Shown here piece by piece: positions 8,045 to 18,600 of a DNA stretch of 64,000 nt. The notes under the pieces are model-generated. The model was not told where the DNA came from and did not search any database. It saw nothing but the letters and a program-made list of their open reading frames with translations. Numbering within the stretch: the stretch's first letter is position 1; every line of letters begins with the position of its first letter. A program made the translations under genes and the position numbers. The DNA is from Planktothrix paucivesiculata PCC 9631. GTDB taxonomy: Bacteria > Cyanobacteriota > Cyanobacteriia > Cyanobacteriales > Microcoleaceae. Location of the stretch: positions 161,694 through 225,693 of the forward strand of contig NZ_LR734992.1 in the NCBI RefSeq assembly GCF_900009265.2. Reading direction: 5' to 3'.

Positions 8045-10918
8045 ATGGCTGATAAAGGAACACTTGCTCCCGGAGCAAGAATTGTTGTAAGGGATGCAGA
8101 GTGGTTGGTACAAGCAACCACGCGAACACCGAATGGAGCAACTGTAATTGAAGTTGTGGGTGTTAGTGACTTTATCAAAGGTCGTGCGGCTCGGTTTATT
8201 GACGAGTTAGAGGAAGATTTACAGGTTTTAGACCCTAAGAATACAACCTTGGTGCCGGATGAGTCTTCTGGTTATCAGCGATCGCTCCTTTTTATTGAAG
8301 CCCACTTACGGCAAACTGCTCCGACAGATAGCAAGCTCTACATTGGTCATCGGGCGGCGATGGATGTATTGCCTTTCCAGCTAGATCCCACTCTCAAGGC
8401 ATTATCTATGCCGCGACAGCGCTTGTTAATTGCTGATGCCGTTGGTTTGGGAAAAACCTTGGAGGCTGGCATTTTGATTGCTGAGTTAATGCGCCGGGGA
8501 CGGGCGAAGCGGATTCTAGTGGTGACTACTAAGAGTATGTTGACTCAGTTTCAGAAAGAGCTTTGGATGCGCTTTACTATTCCGCTAGTCCGTCTTGATT
8601 CGGTGGGGATTCAGCGCATTCGTTCTCGAATTCCGACTAACCACAATCCTTTCCACTATTACGATAAGGCAATTATTTCAGTTGATACTCTCAAGCAAGA
8701 CCGCGAGTACCGGACTTACATCGAACAAGCTTACTGGGATGTGATTGTTATTGATGAGGCACATAATGTTGCCAAACGGGGACACGGTAGCACGGCTTCA
8801 TTACGTTCCAAGTTAGCCGATCGTCTCGCCACTCGTTCTGATGCGCTGATTATGTTGTCAGCAACGCCCCACGATGGTCGTCCTGAGAGCTTTGCTAGCT
8901 TGATGAATATGCTTGACCCAACAGCGATCGCAAACGAGTCAAACTATACGAAGGAAGATATTCGAGATTTATATGTCCGCCGATTTAAAAAGGATGTTAT
9001 CGAACAACTAGCGAAACATTTTCCAGAACGGCTGATTTTACCAGTGGAGAGTCATGCTTCAGTTGAAGAAGAGAAAGCGTTTGAAGTTCTTGATAATTTA
9101 ACGCTGTCTGAAATTGATGCCAAAACATCGGCTGGGAAATTATTCAAAACCACTCTGCTGAAAGCTATGTTATCAAGCCCAATGGCTTGTTTGGAAACTG
9201 TTCGCAACCGGATTAAGCGAGTAGAAAAAGCAGAAGATGGGCGATTTAGCATTGATTTAGCTGAATTAAGAGATTTAGAAGCTGCTTTAGAAGAAATCAG
9301 CCCAAGCACATTTTCTAAATATCAACAATTGCTCAAATTAATTAGTAAATCAGAGAATGGTGGTTTTAATTGGCGAGGAGATGACCCAAAAGACCGCATG
9401 GTTATTTTCACTGAGCGGCTGGAAACAATGCGTTTTCTTAAAGAAAATTTGAAACAAGATTTGAAACTTAAAGATAATGCGATCGCTACTTTAGATGGGG
9501 GAATGCCAGATGTTGAATTGATGGAAATTATCGAACAATTTGGTAACGAAAGTTCTCCGATTCGCTTGTTAATTGCGACTGATGTAGCATCAGAAGGAAT
9601 TAATTTGCATTTCCTGTCTCATCGTCTGATTCATTTTGATATTCCTTGGTCGCTGATGGCTTTGCAACAACGGAATGGTAGAATTGACCGTTACGGGCAG
9701 GAACGACAACCACAGATTCGCTATTTACTAACTCGCTCAATTAACCCTCATGTGGATGAAGCAGAACGCATTATTCGAGTTTTGATTAATAAAGATGAAC
9801 AAGCTATAAAAAATATTGGCGACCCTTCAGTATTTATGGGGGTGTTTGATGTTGATGAGGAAGTGCAAGTCACTGCTAAAGCAATAGAAGCGATCGAACA
9901 GGGGGAAACCGCAGAAAGTTTTGATGAGCGTTTGCAGCCAACATCTAATAATGAAGATGAGTTTGATTTTTTTGCTTTGTTTGAAGAAGAACCAGAGGTA
10001 AGTAAAGAACCGCAGGCGAAAGATGCTATGTGCCGAATGCCTAGCTTATTCTCTGATGATTTTGCTTATACATTAGCTGCTTTGGAAGCTGTTAGCCAAG
10101 AAAATACATTGCAATTTTCTCATGTTAAAGAAGAATCATTAATTGAGTTAACAATGCCCCATGAATTGCGGCGACGTTTTGAGCGATTGCCTAGAGAAAT
10201 TCAACCTGCACCAGATGCTCCCTTACGCCTTGGTGCAGACCCAAAAGTTGTGATGCGAGAGTTAGAACAAGCACGTAAGTCAGAGGAAAGTTGGTCTTCT
10301 TTACAATATTTATGGGAACTGCATCCGGTGGTTAGTTGGTTGAACGATCGAGGAATCACAGCTTTTGGACGACATCAAGCTCCTGCGATCGCATTAAATC
10401 AATTACAATCGAGAGAGGTAGTTTTCGTGATGTGGGGTATTATTCCTAACCGTCGCGGACAACCTTTGATAAATAAATGGGTAAGTGTAATTTTTCAAAA
10501 TCAAAAGTTTAAACATATTGAAGAATTTGAAGAAACTTTACAGCGGACTGAATTGGGTAAAGAGCCTATTCCTAATCGAAAGGTAGCTATTGATGAAGCT
10601 CTACTTAATTTACGAGAGTTAGCGGTATACCAAGCAACAGAGAAAATGTTGGAAGAACGGAGGGTATTTGAAAAACGAATTGATGTTGAATTGCAAGAAC
10701 AATTAAATCGCCTAGAAAAGCTCAAAAATCAACATCATGAACAACTGGTATTAAGGTTTAGTGATGGTACACCATTAGTAGAGGAACGAAAATCGAAGGA
10801 AGAACGACGTATTGATAAAATATTTAAAGATTACTGGTCATGGGTGGAAGATAGTATGACCACAGAACCCGTACCTTATATCAAGATTATTGCTGTTTTA
10901 CAGGGGCATAAAGTATGA
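8045..10918 (+). CDS. drmD: DrmD-like SNF2-family helicase
   Basis: 957 aa. SF2/SNF2 motor: Walker A region IADAVGLGKTLEAGILIAE (~residue 130), DEAH box VIVIDEAHNVAKRG (~235), SAT motif (MLSATPHDG), and a helicase C domain ending QQRNGRIDRYGQ (~545). The C-terminal ~300 residues are charged and helical. This layout and the position before a large adenine methylase match class 1 DISARM DrmD. Its stop overlaps the start of the methylase gene by four bases (ATGA at 10915-10918), so the genes are translationally coupled. In DISARM this helicase helps methylation-dependent restriction of incoming phage DNA. Confidence 0.8.
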   Translation: MADKGTLAPGARIVVRDAEWLVQATTRTPNGATVIEVVGVSDFIKGRAARFIDELEEDLQVLDPKNTTLVPDESSGYQRSLLFIEAHLRQTAPTDSKLYIGHRAAMDVLPFQLDPTLKALSMPRQRLLIADAVGLGKTLEAGILIAELMRRGRAKRILVVTTKSMLTQFQKELWMRFTIPLVRLDSVGIQRIRSRIPTNHNPFHYYDKAIISVDTLKQDREYRTYIEQAYWDVIVIDEAHNVAKRGHGSTASLRSKLADRLATRSDALIMLSATPHDGRPESFASLMNMLDPTAIANESNYTKEDIRDLYVRRFKKDVIEQLAKHFPERLILPVESHASVEEEKAFEVLDNLTLSEIDAKTSAGKLFKTTLLKAMLSSPMACLETVRNRIKRVEKAEDGRFSIDLAELRDLEAALEEISPSTFSKYQQLLKLISKSENGGFNWRGDDPKDRMVIFTERLETMRFLKENLKQDLKLKDNAIATLDGGMPDVELMEIIEQFGNESSPIRLLIATDVASEGINLHFLSHRLIHFDIPWSLMALQQRNGRIDRYGQERQPQIRYLLTRSINPHVDEAERIIRVLINKDEQAIKNIGDPSVFMGVFDVDEEVQVTAKAIEAIEQGETAESFDERLQPTSNNEDEFDFFALFEEEPEVSKEPQAKDAMCRMPSLFSDDFAYTLAALEAVSQENTLQFSHVKEESLIELTMPHELRRRFERLPREIQPAPDAPLRLGADPKVVMRELEQARKSEESWSSLQYLWELHPVVSWLNDRGITAFGRHQAPAIALNQLQSREVVFVMWGIIPNRRGQPLINKWVSVIFQNQKFKHIEEFEETLQRTELGKEPIPNRKVAIDEALLNLRELAVYQATEKMLEERRVFEKRIDVELQEQLNRLEKLKNQHHEQLVLRFSDGTPLVEERKSKEERRIDKIFKDYWSWVEDSMTTEPVPYIKIIAVLQGHKV

Positions 10919-12279
10919 GTAGATTAACAGGAATTACTAATGAAAATGAGTTTTATTCTAATCATTATTTAGATGCAATACTTAATGATGATATTAAGAA
11001 TGTTGCCCAACGATGGAAAGAAGCGGCGGCTGAAGTTGATGGGAAATCTCCACCTGAAGAGTTGGGAAAATTGTCAAAAGATTATTTTCGCCTACGCAGT
11101 CAGTTTAGTAAAGAACGAGATATTACAGAACGCCTGACTATTCAACAGCAATGGTTGACTCAATTTTTAGCTGTTTTAGGATATCCTATTCAACCTACTG
11201 AGCGTACTCTAGATCAAGGTCAGGTTTTGCCTATATTATGTGAAATTAAAAAGAGTAATGGCGCACCTTTACTCTGGATTCTGGAAGCTTTACCTGAAGG
11301 AAATGAGGCAATTGATATTTTAGATTTAGCATTACAAAAAGACCAATTTGTGGAACAACCTGATGCTGAATTATTGTCTAGTTCTTTAGAAGATATTATT
11401 TCGGATTATATTTTTGCTCAAGATGAACCGCCTCGGTGGGTGTTGTTGGCTAATCTTCATCAAGTTATTTTAATTGACCGTTTTAAATGGAATGCGTCTC
11501 GATTATTGCGGTTTAATTTAGAGGAGATTTTATCGCGTAAGGAATCGGATACTTTACTGGCAACGGCAACATTATTACATCGAGAACATACTTGTCCAAC
11601 AGAAGGAACTACCCTTTTAGATAAATTGGATGAAAATTCTCATAAGCACGCTTTTGGAGTATCTAAGGATCTCAAATATGCGTTGAGAAAAGCTATTGAA
11701 TTATTAGGTAATGAGGCGGTTTGGTATATACGAAATAAGCTCAGAGAGGGCGTATTTAAATCTCGTTTAGATGGGGGACAGTTATCTCTAGAATGTTTGC
11801 GGTATATGTACCGCTTACTGTTCCTATTTTATATAGAAGCACGTCCTGAGTTAGGTTATGCTCCAATGAAAGCGGATGTTTATCGAGAAGGTTATAGTTT
11901 AGAGTGGCTGCGAGATTTGGAACAAACAGAACTGCGAACAGAAGAGGATAGTGAAGGTTATTTTATTCATATTTGTTTGAAAAAACTGTTTAGCTTAATT
12001 TCGGAAGGATATACACCTAGTAATATAGGAACTATTCAGTTTGTAGAAGAGGATTTACATAACATTTTTGAATTGGCACCGCATCGCGGGAAGGGAAAAG
12101 TAAGCGGAGGGGACGGATTTCTTATGCTCAATTGGGAATTAACCAGTTGGGAGCAGTATATGAATCGTTACTCTGTTTCCGAGGCTTTTTTGCTGAAGAA
12201 GATTTATATGAAGTACAACGGGCAGCTAAAACTACTAAAAAAGCAATGGTTGATGATGAAGACGGGGAAGAAGATTTAG
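10915..12279 (+). CDS. DrmMI-like DNA methylase, N-terminal part (frame 0)
   Basis: 454 aa as read in frame 0. It corresponds to the N-terminal region of Eco57I/PglX-like adenine methylases (IQQQWLTQFLAVLGYPIQP, RYMYRLLFLFYIEARPELGY). From about residue 393 the reading no longer makes sense for the family: the natural sequence (GRISYAQLGINQLGAVYES) is found in the -1 frame. The shift falls at GGGAAAA (12093-12099), so this frame ends in ~60 unrelated residues. The product is either a truncated protein or the non-shifted product of programmed frameshifting. See the next entries. Confidence 0.7.
   Translation: MSRLTGITNENEFYSNHYLDAILNDDIKNVAQRWKEAAAEVDGKSPPEELGKLSKDYFRLRSQFSKERDITERLTIQQQWLTQFLAVLGYPIQPTERTLDQGQVLPILCEIKKSNGAPLLWILEALPEGNEAIDILDLALQKDQFVEQPDAELLSSSLEDIISDYIFAQDEPPRWVLLANLHQVILIDRFKWNASRLLRFNLEEILSRKESDTLLATATLLHREHTCPTEGTTLLDKLDENSHKHAFGVSKDLKYALRKAIELLGNEAVWYIRNKLREGVFKSRLDGGQLSLECLRYMYRLLFLFYIEARPELGYAPMKADVYREGYSLEWLRDLEQTELRTEEDSEGYFIHICLKKLFSLISEGYTPSNIGTIQFVEEDLHNIFELAPHRGKGKVSGGDGFLMLNWELTSWEQYMNRYSVSEAFLLKKIYMKYNGQLKLLKKQWLMMKTGKKI
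12093..12099 (+). other. GGGAAAA slippery heptamer at a -1 frame junction
   Basis: In frame 0 the codons are AAG GGA AAA GTA, so the heptamer reads G GGA AAA, which fits X XXY YYZ. Slipping back one base gives GGG AAA AGT AAG CGG, exactly the frame that continues into the methylase core. I see no strong stem-loop right after it. The run could also be a simple indel hotspot or an assembly error. Confidence 0.5.
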
Positions 12280-15200
12280 AGGAAGAAGATATACCGAAGC
12301 AGGGGAAAAATAGTTATGACGAGTTGGATGTTGCTTACTTTGTTAAATTAGAAGATTTAGAAAATTACACGATGGCGGAACAGGTTTTTAATCCTGATGG
12401 TACGCCGAAAATGTATCCTAAAGGAAGTTTTATCTATCGGTTAGCGGGACGAGATAGACAAAATTCTGCTTCTTACTATACGCCAGAATCACTAACTCGC
12501 TGTTTGGTAAAGTATTCTCTCAAGGAATTACTGAAGGATAGAACAGCAGACGATATTCTGAAGCTAAAAATTTGCGAACCTGCGATGGGAAGTGCGGCAT
12601 TTTTGAATGAAGCAGTGAACCAATTGGCAGAAAAATATCTGGAGTTGAAACAAGAAGAGTTAGGTCAACGTATTCCCCATGATGAATATTTGCAGGAAAA
12701 GCAGAAGGTGAAAATGTACCTCGCTGACCGCAATGTTTTTGGAATTGACCTCAACCCTGTAGCAGTGGAGTTAGCAGAGGTATCTTTGTGGTTGAACTGT
12801 ATTTATAAACCAGAGGACGGGAGGGCATTTGTGCCTTGGTTTGGGATGCAGTTGCACTGCGGTAACTCGTTAATTGGGGCGCGTCGTCAGGTCTATAGCA
12901 CTACGCTTATTCCTCGTCGGAAGAAACAACCTTACTGGTTTGACCATGAACCACAAAGGGTGATGGTGGGCGACCAATTACCATCTAGTGTGGTGTTTCA
13001 CTTCCTGTTGCCTGACCCAGGAATGGTAAATTATACGAATAAGGTGATTAAGTCGCTGGCACCGAAGGAAATTGAAACGATTAACAATTGGCGCAAGGAG
13101 TTTTGTAAAGGACTGTATGAGGATTTTGAGGTTGACCGTTTAGTAGTGTTGTCTCAGCGTATTGATGAACTTTGGCAGCGTCATACAAAAGAACTGCGGG
13201 AGATCCGAGAACGCACAACTGACCCGTTAAGCATTTTCGGTCAGAAAGCGGATACGCACCAAAATAGCAGTTTGGAAATGAAGGACAAAATTGTAGTGCA
13301 GGAAAAGCTATCGGAAGGTGTGGGGAATTCCAGTGCTTATCGACGGTTAAAGTTTGTGATGGACTATTGGTGTGCGCTGTGGTTTTGGCCGATTGAAAAG
13401 GCTGATTTATTGCCTTCTCGGTATGAGTATTATATGGAGTTAGCGGTGATTTTGGGTGAAATGGAAATGGCATTTGAACCAGAACCGGAATTACCTTTAT
13501 TTCCTGATACTGCACCTGAAAATGAAGTAAAAAACTTTGTAAAAGATTATGGATTTGTTAATGTAGCAAAATTAGTAGAACGTTTTCCTAAATTGGGATT
13601 GGTTGCGAAGATTGCTCAAGAAAAGCACTTTTTTCATTGGGAGTTAGAATTTGCAGATATTTTTGCTGACAATGGGGGGTTTGATCTATTTTTGGGGAAT
13701 CCACCTTGGATAAAAGTTGAGTGGGAAGAAGGTAATGTTCTAGGTGATGCTGAACCCTTGTTTGAATTACGCAAGTTTTTAGCTACTGAACAAAGTCAAT
13801 TAAGAGAAAATGTTTTTGCAAAATATCCTAAATTAAAATCTGATTACTTTAACATATATGAAGGTTTCGGCGGCTCTCAAAATTTTTTGAATGCTTATCA
13901 AAATTATCCACTATTAAAAGGACAAAAAGCAAATTTATATAAATGTTTTATTCCTCAATCTTGGCAATTTTCTAAAAATTTAGCAATACAAAGTTTTGTA
14001 AATCCTGAAGGTATTTATGATGAACCTCATGGTGGTTTACTTAGAAAAGAAATTTATCCTCGGTTAAAATATCATTTTCAGTTTCAAAACGCCTTAATTT
14101 TATTTGATATTTACCATCGAGCTAAATATAGTATTAATATTTTTGGTAGAAAACAGGAAGAAGTTAATTTTATTAATATTGCTAATTTATTCACACCTAA
14201 AACAATTGATCAATGTTTTGAATATAATAAAGGAAAAGTAGGTGGAATAAAAAATGATGTAAACCAATGGAACATAGAAGGACATCAAAAGCGAATTATT
14301 CAAGTTAATCAAGATAGTTTAAAACTTTTTGCAACTCTTTATGATGAAAAAGATACTCCAGCATTACACGCAAAACTACCTACTATTCATTCACAACAAT
14401 TGTTAACGGTTTTAAATAAATTTGGACAGCAAAAACAGAGTTTAATTGATTTAGAGAAAGAATATTTTTCCACACAATTTTGGAATGAAACTAATGCAAA
14501 AGAAGAAGGTACTATTAAACGTCATACTTGTTTTACTGAACTACCTCAACAATGGATTTTATCGGGTCCTCATTTTTTTGTTGGTAGACCTTTTTATAAA
14601 ACACCAAGAGCAATTTGTACAGAAAAAGCTCACTATGATGTTGTAGATTTAACAGTTATTCCTGATAATTATCTACCACGTACTAATTATATTCCTGCTT
14701 GTGATGAGAGTGAATATGCTAATCGTATACCTACAGTTTCTTGGTTTGAAGATGAAGAAAATAAACAAAATAAAGTTACAGATTATTATCGTTTAGTTTT
14801 TAGAGGAATGTTACCACCTGCCAATGAAAGAACCTTGATTGGAACAATTATTCCTAAAAAATCTGCTCATACTAATGCAGTTAGAAGCTATGTATTTTCA
14901 AATAAATTACACTCACATTTTTTAATATTAAGCAGTTTGACTTTTTCTATTGTTTATGATTTTTTAGTAAAGTCAACAGGAAAAACAAATTTACATCAAA
15001 CATTAGATGATTTTCCAATTATTTATGGCACAAAATTCGATGATGCTTTAATTATTCGCTGTTTAACCCTTACTTGTTTAACTAATCATTACGCCGAATT
15101 ATGGGAAACAAGCTATAAATTAGAGTTTAATCAAGATGGTTGGACTTCGATAGAATTTAATACAACAAACGAATACAGAAAACCCTTAAATCCTGAATTT

Positions 15201-15665
15201 TTCAACAAATTAATCCCCCACTGGCAACGCAATATTGCTCTTCGCACCGACTACGAACGCCGCCAAGCCCTAGTAGAAATTGACGTACTTGCAGCAATGG
15301 CACTGGAACTCACTCTCGACGAACTTATCACAATTTACCGCGTACAATTCTTCGTTATGCGCCAGCACGAAAAAGAAACTTACTACGACATGAACGGACG
15401 CATCGTATTTACCATCAGGAAAGGACTTGTTGGTGTTGGCTTCCCCCGCAAAGGTAAAAAAGGCGAACTGGGATGGGAAGACATCAAAGATATGAAGTCT
15501 GGCACGGTAGAACGCACCATCATCGATGACACCATGCCAGGTGGCCCGATTCAACGCACCATTGTCTATCAAGCACCTTTTGAACGTTGCGACAGAGAAG
15601 AAGACTATCGCATTGCCTGGGAATCTTTTGAAAAACGCTTTGCCAAACAGGAGGTTAAACCATGA
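12132..15665 (+). CDS. drmMI: DrmMI-like adenine DNA methylase, catalytic part
   Basis: This frame carries the catalytic domain but has no convincing start: the first possible codon is TTG at 12132, inside a conserved segment. SAM-binding motif I is LKICEPAMGSAAFLNEA and catalytic motif IV is FLGNPPWIKVEW (NPPW), as in gamma-class N6-adenine methylases of the Eco57I/PglX group. With the upstream part the full protein would be about 1580 aa. In DISARM the methylase marks host DNA so that the helicase complex spares it. Codons 13700-15200 are more AT-rich than the flanks, fitting the variable target-recognition region. The TGA overlaps the next ATG (ATGA, 15662-15665). Confidence 0.8.
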   Translation: MGINQLGAVYESLLCFRGFFAEEDLYEVQRAAKTTKKAMVDDEDGEEDLEEEDIPKQGKNSYDELDVAYFVKLEDLENYTMAEQVFNPDGTPKMYPKGSFIYRLAGRDRQNSASYYTPESLTRCLVKYSLKELLKDRTADDILKLKICEPAMGSAAFLNEAVNQLAEKYLELKQEELGQRIPHDEYLQEKQKVKMYLADRNVFGIDLNPVAVELAEVSLWLNCIYKPEDGRAFVPWFGMQLHCGNSLIGARRQVYSTTLIPRRKKQPYWFDHEPQRVMVGDQLPSSVVFHFLLPDPGMVNYTNKVIKSLAPKEIETINNWRKEFCKGLYEDFEVDRLVVLSQRIDELWQRHTKELREIRERTTDPLSIFGQKADTHQNSSLEMKDKIVVQEKLSEGVGNSSAYRRLKFVMDYWCALWFWPIEKADLLPSRYEYYMELAVILGEMEMAFEPEPELPLFPDTAPENEVKNFVKDYGFVNVAKLVERFPKLGLVAKIAQEKHFFHWELEFADIFADNGGFDLFLGNPPWIKVEWEEGNVLGDAEPLFELRKFLATEQSQLRENVFAKYPKLKSDYFNIYEGFGGSQNFLNAYQNYPLLKGQKANLYKCFIPQSWQFSKNLAIQSFVNPEGIYDEPHGGLLRKEIYPRLKYHFQFQNALILFDIYHRAKYSINIFGRKQEEVNFINIANLFTPKTIDQCFEYNKGKVGGIKNDVNQWNIEGHQKRIIQVNQDSLKLFATLYDEKDTPALHAKLPTIHSQQLLTVLNKFGQQKQSLIDLEKEYFSTQFWNETNAKEEGTIKRHTCFTELPQQWILSGPHFFVGRPFYKTPRAICTEKAHYDVVDLTVIPDNYLPRTNYIPACDESEYANRIPTVSWFEDEENKQNKVTDYYRLVFRGMLPPANERTLIGTIIPKKSAHTNAVRSYVFSNKLHSHFLILSSLTFSIVYDFLVKSTGKTNLHQTLDDFPIIYGTKFDDALIIRCLTLTCLTNHYAELWETSYKLEFNQDGWTSIEFNTTNEYRKPLNPEFFNKLIPHWQRNIALRTDYERRQALVEIDVLAAMALELTLDELITIYRVQFFVMRQHEKETYYDMNGRIVFTIRKGLVGVGFPRKGKKGELGWEDIKDMKSGTVERTIIDDTMPGGPIQRTIVYQAPFERCDREEDYRIAWESFEKRFAKQEVKP

Positions 15666-18600
15666 TTCCATCAGTTGTTGCTTCAGAAGTCCGCGCCAGC
15701 GTTGAAGATTTTCTCAAAACTGAATTCCGCCCCGCCTCGCCCAGATTTGAAGGGCTAATGGAACGCTTTTTAGCAACGCCAGAGGCAGTTTTCAAAGGCC
15801 CTTACCTTTCCATCAGCCTACCTTTCCGCCCTGGTACAGCAGGTGCAGATTATTTCCCAAATGTACCGATGGCGTTTCCTCCCCACCGCCACCAAGAACA
15901 AGCCTTTGCCCGTCTGAAATCTCCCTATTATCAATCAACCTTAGTGGCAACTGGAACGGGTTCAGGAAAAACCGAGTGTTTCTTGCTGCCCATCCTCGAC
16001 CACTGCCACCAATATTACGGCGAATCTGGCATCAAAGCATTGCTCATCTATCCGATGAATGCTCTCGCTACCGACCAAGCCAAGCGGTTAGCCAACGCGA
16101 TCTGGAATAACCCCAACCTCAAAGGAAAAATTACTGCTGGACTATTTGTAGGAGAATTGGAGCGAGAACCAAAAGCCATGATGGGGGAAGACCACATCAT
16201 TACTGATAAAGACATACTGCGTCAGTGTCCCCCCGACATTTTGCTCACCAACTACAAAATGCTCGATTACCTGCTGATTCGTCCGGGCGACCAATCTCTC
16301 TGGGCAGGAAATGAGCCAAAAACACTGCGTTACTTAGTTGTTGATGAAATCCATACTTTCGACGGCGCACAAGGAACTGATTTAGCTTGCTTAATTCGTC
16401 GCCTGAAAGCCCGATTGCGAATCCCCGAAAAGCATTTAGCTTGCGTTGGCACTTCAGCCACATTGGGCGGTAGCGGTACAAAAAAAGAAATGTTGGAATA
16501 TGCTGAAACCGTTTTTGATGAACCGTTCAATGAAAATGCGCTGGTAGAAGAAGACCGCCTTTCTGCAATAGAATTCCTTTCTGATGCTTATATTGACCCC
16601 CTCCCCATCCCCGAACCAGATCGGTTACAAATCCTCAAAGCGGGTCATTACCAAGATAGAGATGACTATATTCGCGCCCAATATCAACTATGGTTTGAGC
16701 AACCGCTTACTGACTCGTTTGACAGCACTGACTGGCGGATTCAATTAGGCGATCGCCTAAAATCGTTACCAATTGTCCACAACCTGCTAAAGGTGCTGGA
16801 TTCTGGGCCAATTTCCCTCACTGACCTCTGGCAGAAATTAAGTCGAAAAATGCGCCTGCCAGATAGCAATGACCCCGTTTATCAATCTGCTCTATTTGAT
16901 AGCTTAATAGCCCTGTGCGCGATCGCTCGTCGTCCCGGTAAAAGCGATCGTCCCCTTCCACCTTGGGTAAATATTCGCTTGCAATTTTGGCTGCGAGAAC
17001 TGCGGCGCATGGTAGCAACAGTAGGTGAAAAACCTGAATTAGTTTTTGCTGATGACCAAGTTTCAGAAGAAAAAGAGCGTACCCTTCCAGTTATGTATTG
17101 CCGAGATTGCGGAAGTACAGGTTGGGGTGGGTTGAGAAAGCAAAGTAGCGATCGCAAAATTGGTTGTGACCTGCGCGACTTTTATAGAGCCTTTTTCTCT
17201 AGCGATCCTTTAATTACCTACATTTTTCCGACGCGCGATCGAGGCTCATCAAAAGGTTGGATGTCTTGGCTGCTTTGTACTGAATGTTTGAGCCTGAATC
17301 GTAGTGACGCTTCTAGCTGCTTTAGATGTGGTAATGAAGAACTAATTTCCGTAGTTGAACCCGAAGAAATTGTTCGTACTGTCAAAACAAAAGGTGGCAA
17401 CGATCGTCGTGAGTCTAACCATGATTGTCCTTTCTGTGGGAGTAAAGAAGGCTTGGCAATCCTTGGTTCCCGTGCTGCCAGTCTAGCAAGTGCAGCGATT
17501 GGAACGTTATTTGCATCAAGTTATAACGACGATCGCAAATTAATTACCTTTTCCGACTCGGTTCAAGATGCAGCACACCGCGCCGGATTTTTTGAATCGC
17601 GTACCTTCCGTACAACTCTAAGAACCGCACTTCGTCAGTACCTTGACAATGAAGCATCAGGATGGAATTTAGCAGATATTCGCACTGAGTTTAATAAATA
17701 TTGGCGATCGCAATTTTCCACAGATGCCGATTATGTTGCTACTTTTATGCCCTCTGACTTAGAGTGGCTGCGAGAATGGGAAGAACTTCAGAAAACTGGA
17801 AAAGCTAAATCTAGCTTAGTAGAATTAATCGATCAAAGATTAGATTGGGAAGTTGTAGCAGAAGTAGGTTTACGAACTAACTTAGGTGGTTCGCTAGAAC
17901 GTACAGCAACCTGTGCCATTTCTCTTAATTCTGAACTATTAGAACCAGCGCTTAATCAATTACAAGAACAACTTCGTAATGAAATTGGTGGTCTGGAAAA
18001 CTTAGACAAAACTACATTACACCGTTTTCTCTTAGGCTTAATTCACCATCTGCGACAACGAGGCGGTATTCTTCATGCTGTTGCTGAAAACTATATTAGT
18101 AGCGGAGGGAAACCCTTTCGGTTACAGCAACGATTATTCATGCCTGGATTTGGCCCAAGTTCGCTAACTCCTGTTTATTTTGTGCAAAATGGAGGATTCT
18201 TTCCTCGGTTTGAAACCTTAATTAAACCTTCTGGTAAAGCAACTTGGTGCGAGAACTGGGCATTCAAACTTTTCTCTAGCTACACTCCATTAGTTATTGC
18301 ACAAGCAGAGAATTTATATCACTTTGTCCTCAGCAATCTCGTTAATCATAAACTTTTTGGGATTCGATATACTTCAAGTGATACAAAAGTTTGGGGCATA
18401 GAACAAACGGCATTAGAATTACATAACCAAGCTTACTCTCTGGCGTGTGAGCAATGCGGACATACCATTACCTGTACTTCGCAAGAATTAGAATTATGGC
18501 AGCAAATGCCTTGCCTTAGACCTGAATGCGGAGGACATTATCAACAATCTGAACGTTCCAATATTGACTTTTATCGTCATCTTTATTCACAAGGAAAAGT

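Noticed and set aside
12132..12140. TTG at 12132 as the true start of a separate methylase gene
   Set aside because: It lies inside a segment conserved in the family (SYAQLGINQLGAVYE) with no ribosome binding site. The frame continues upstream to the slippery site.
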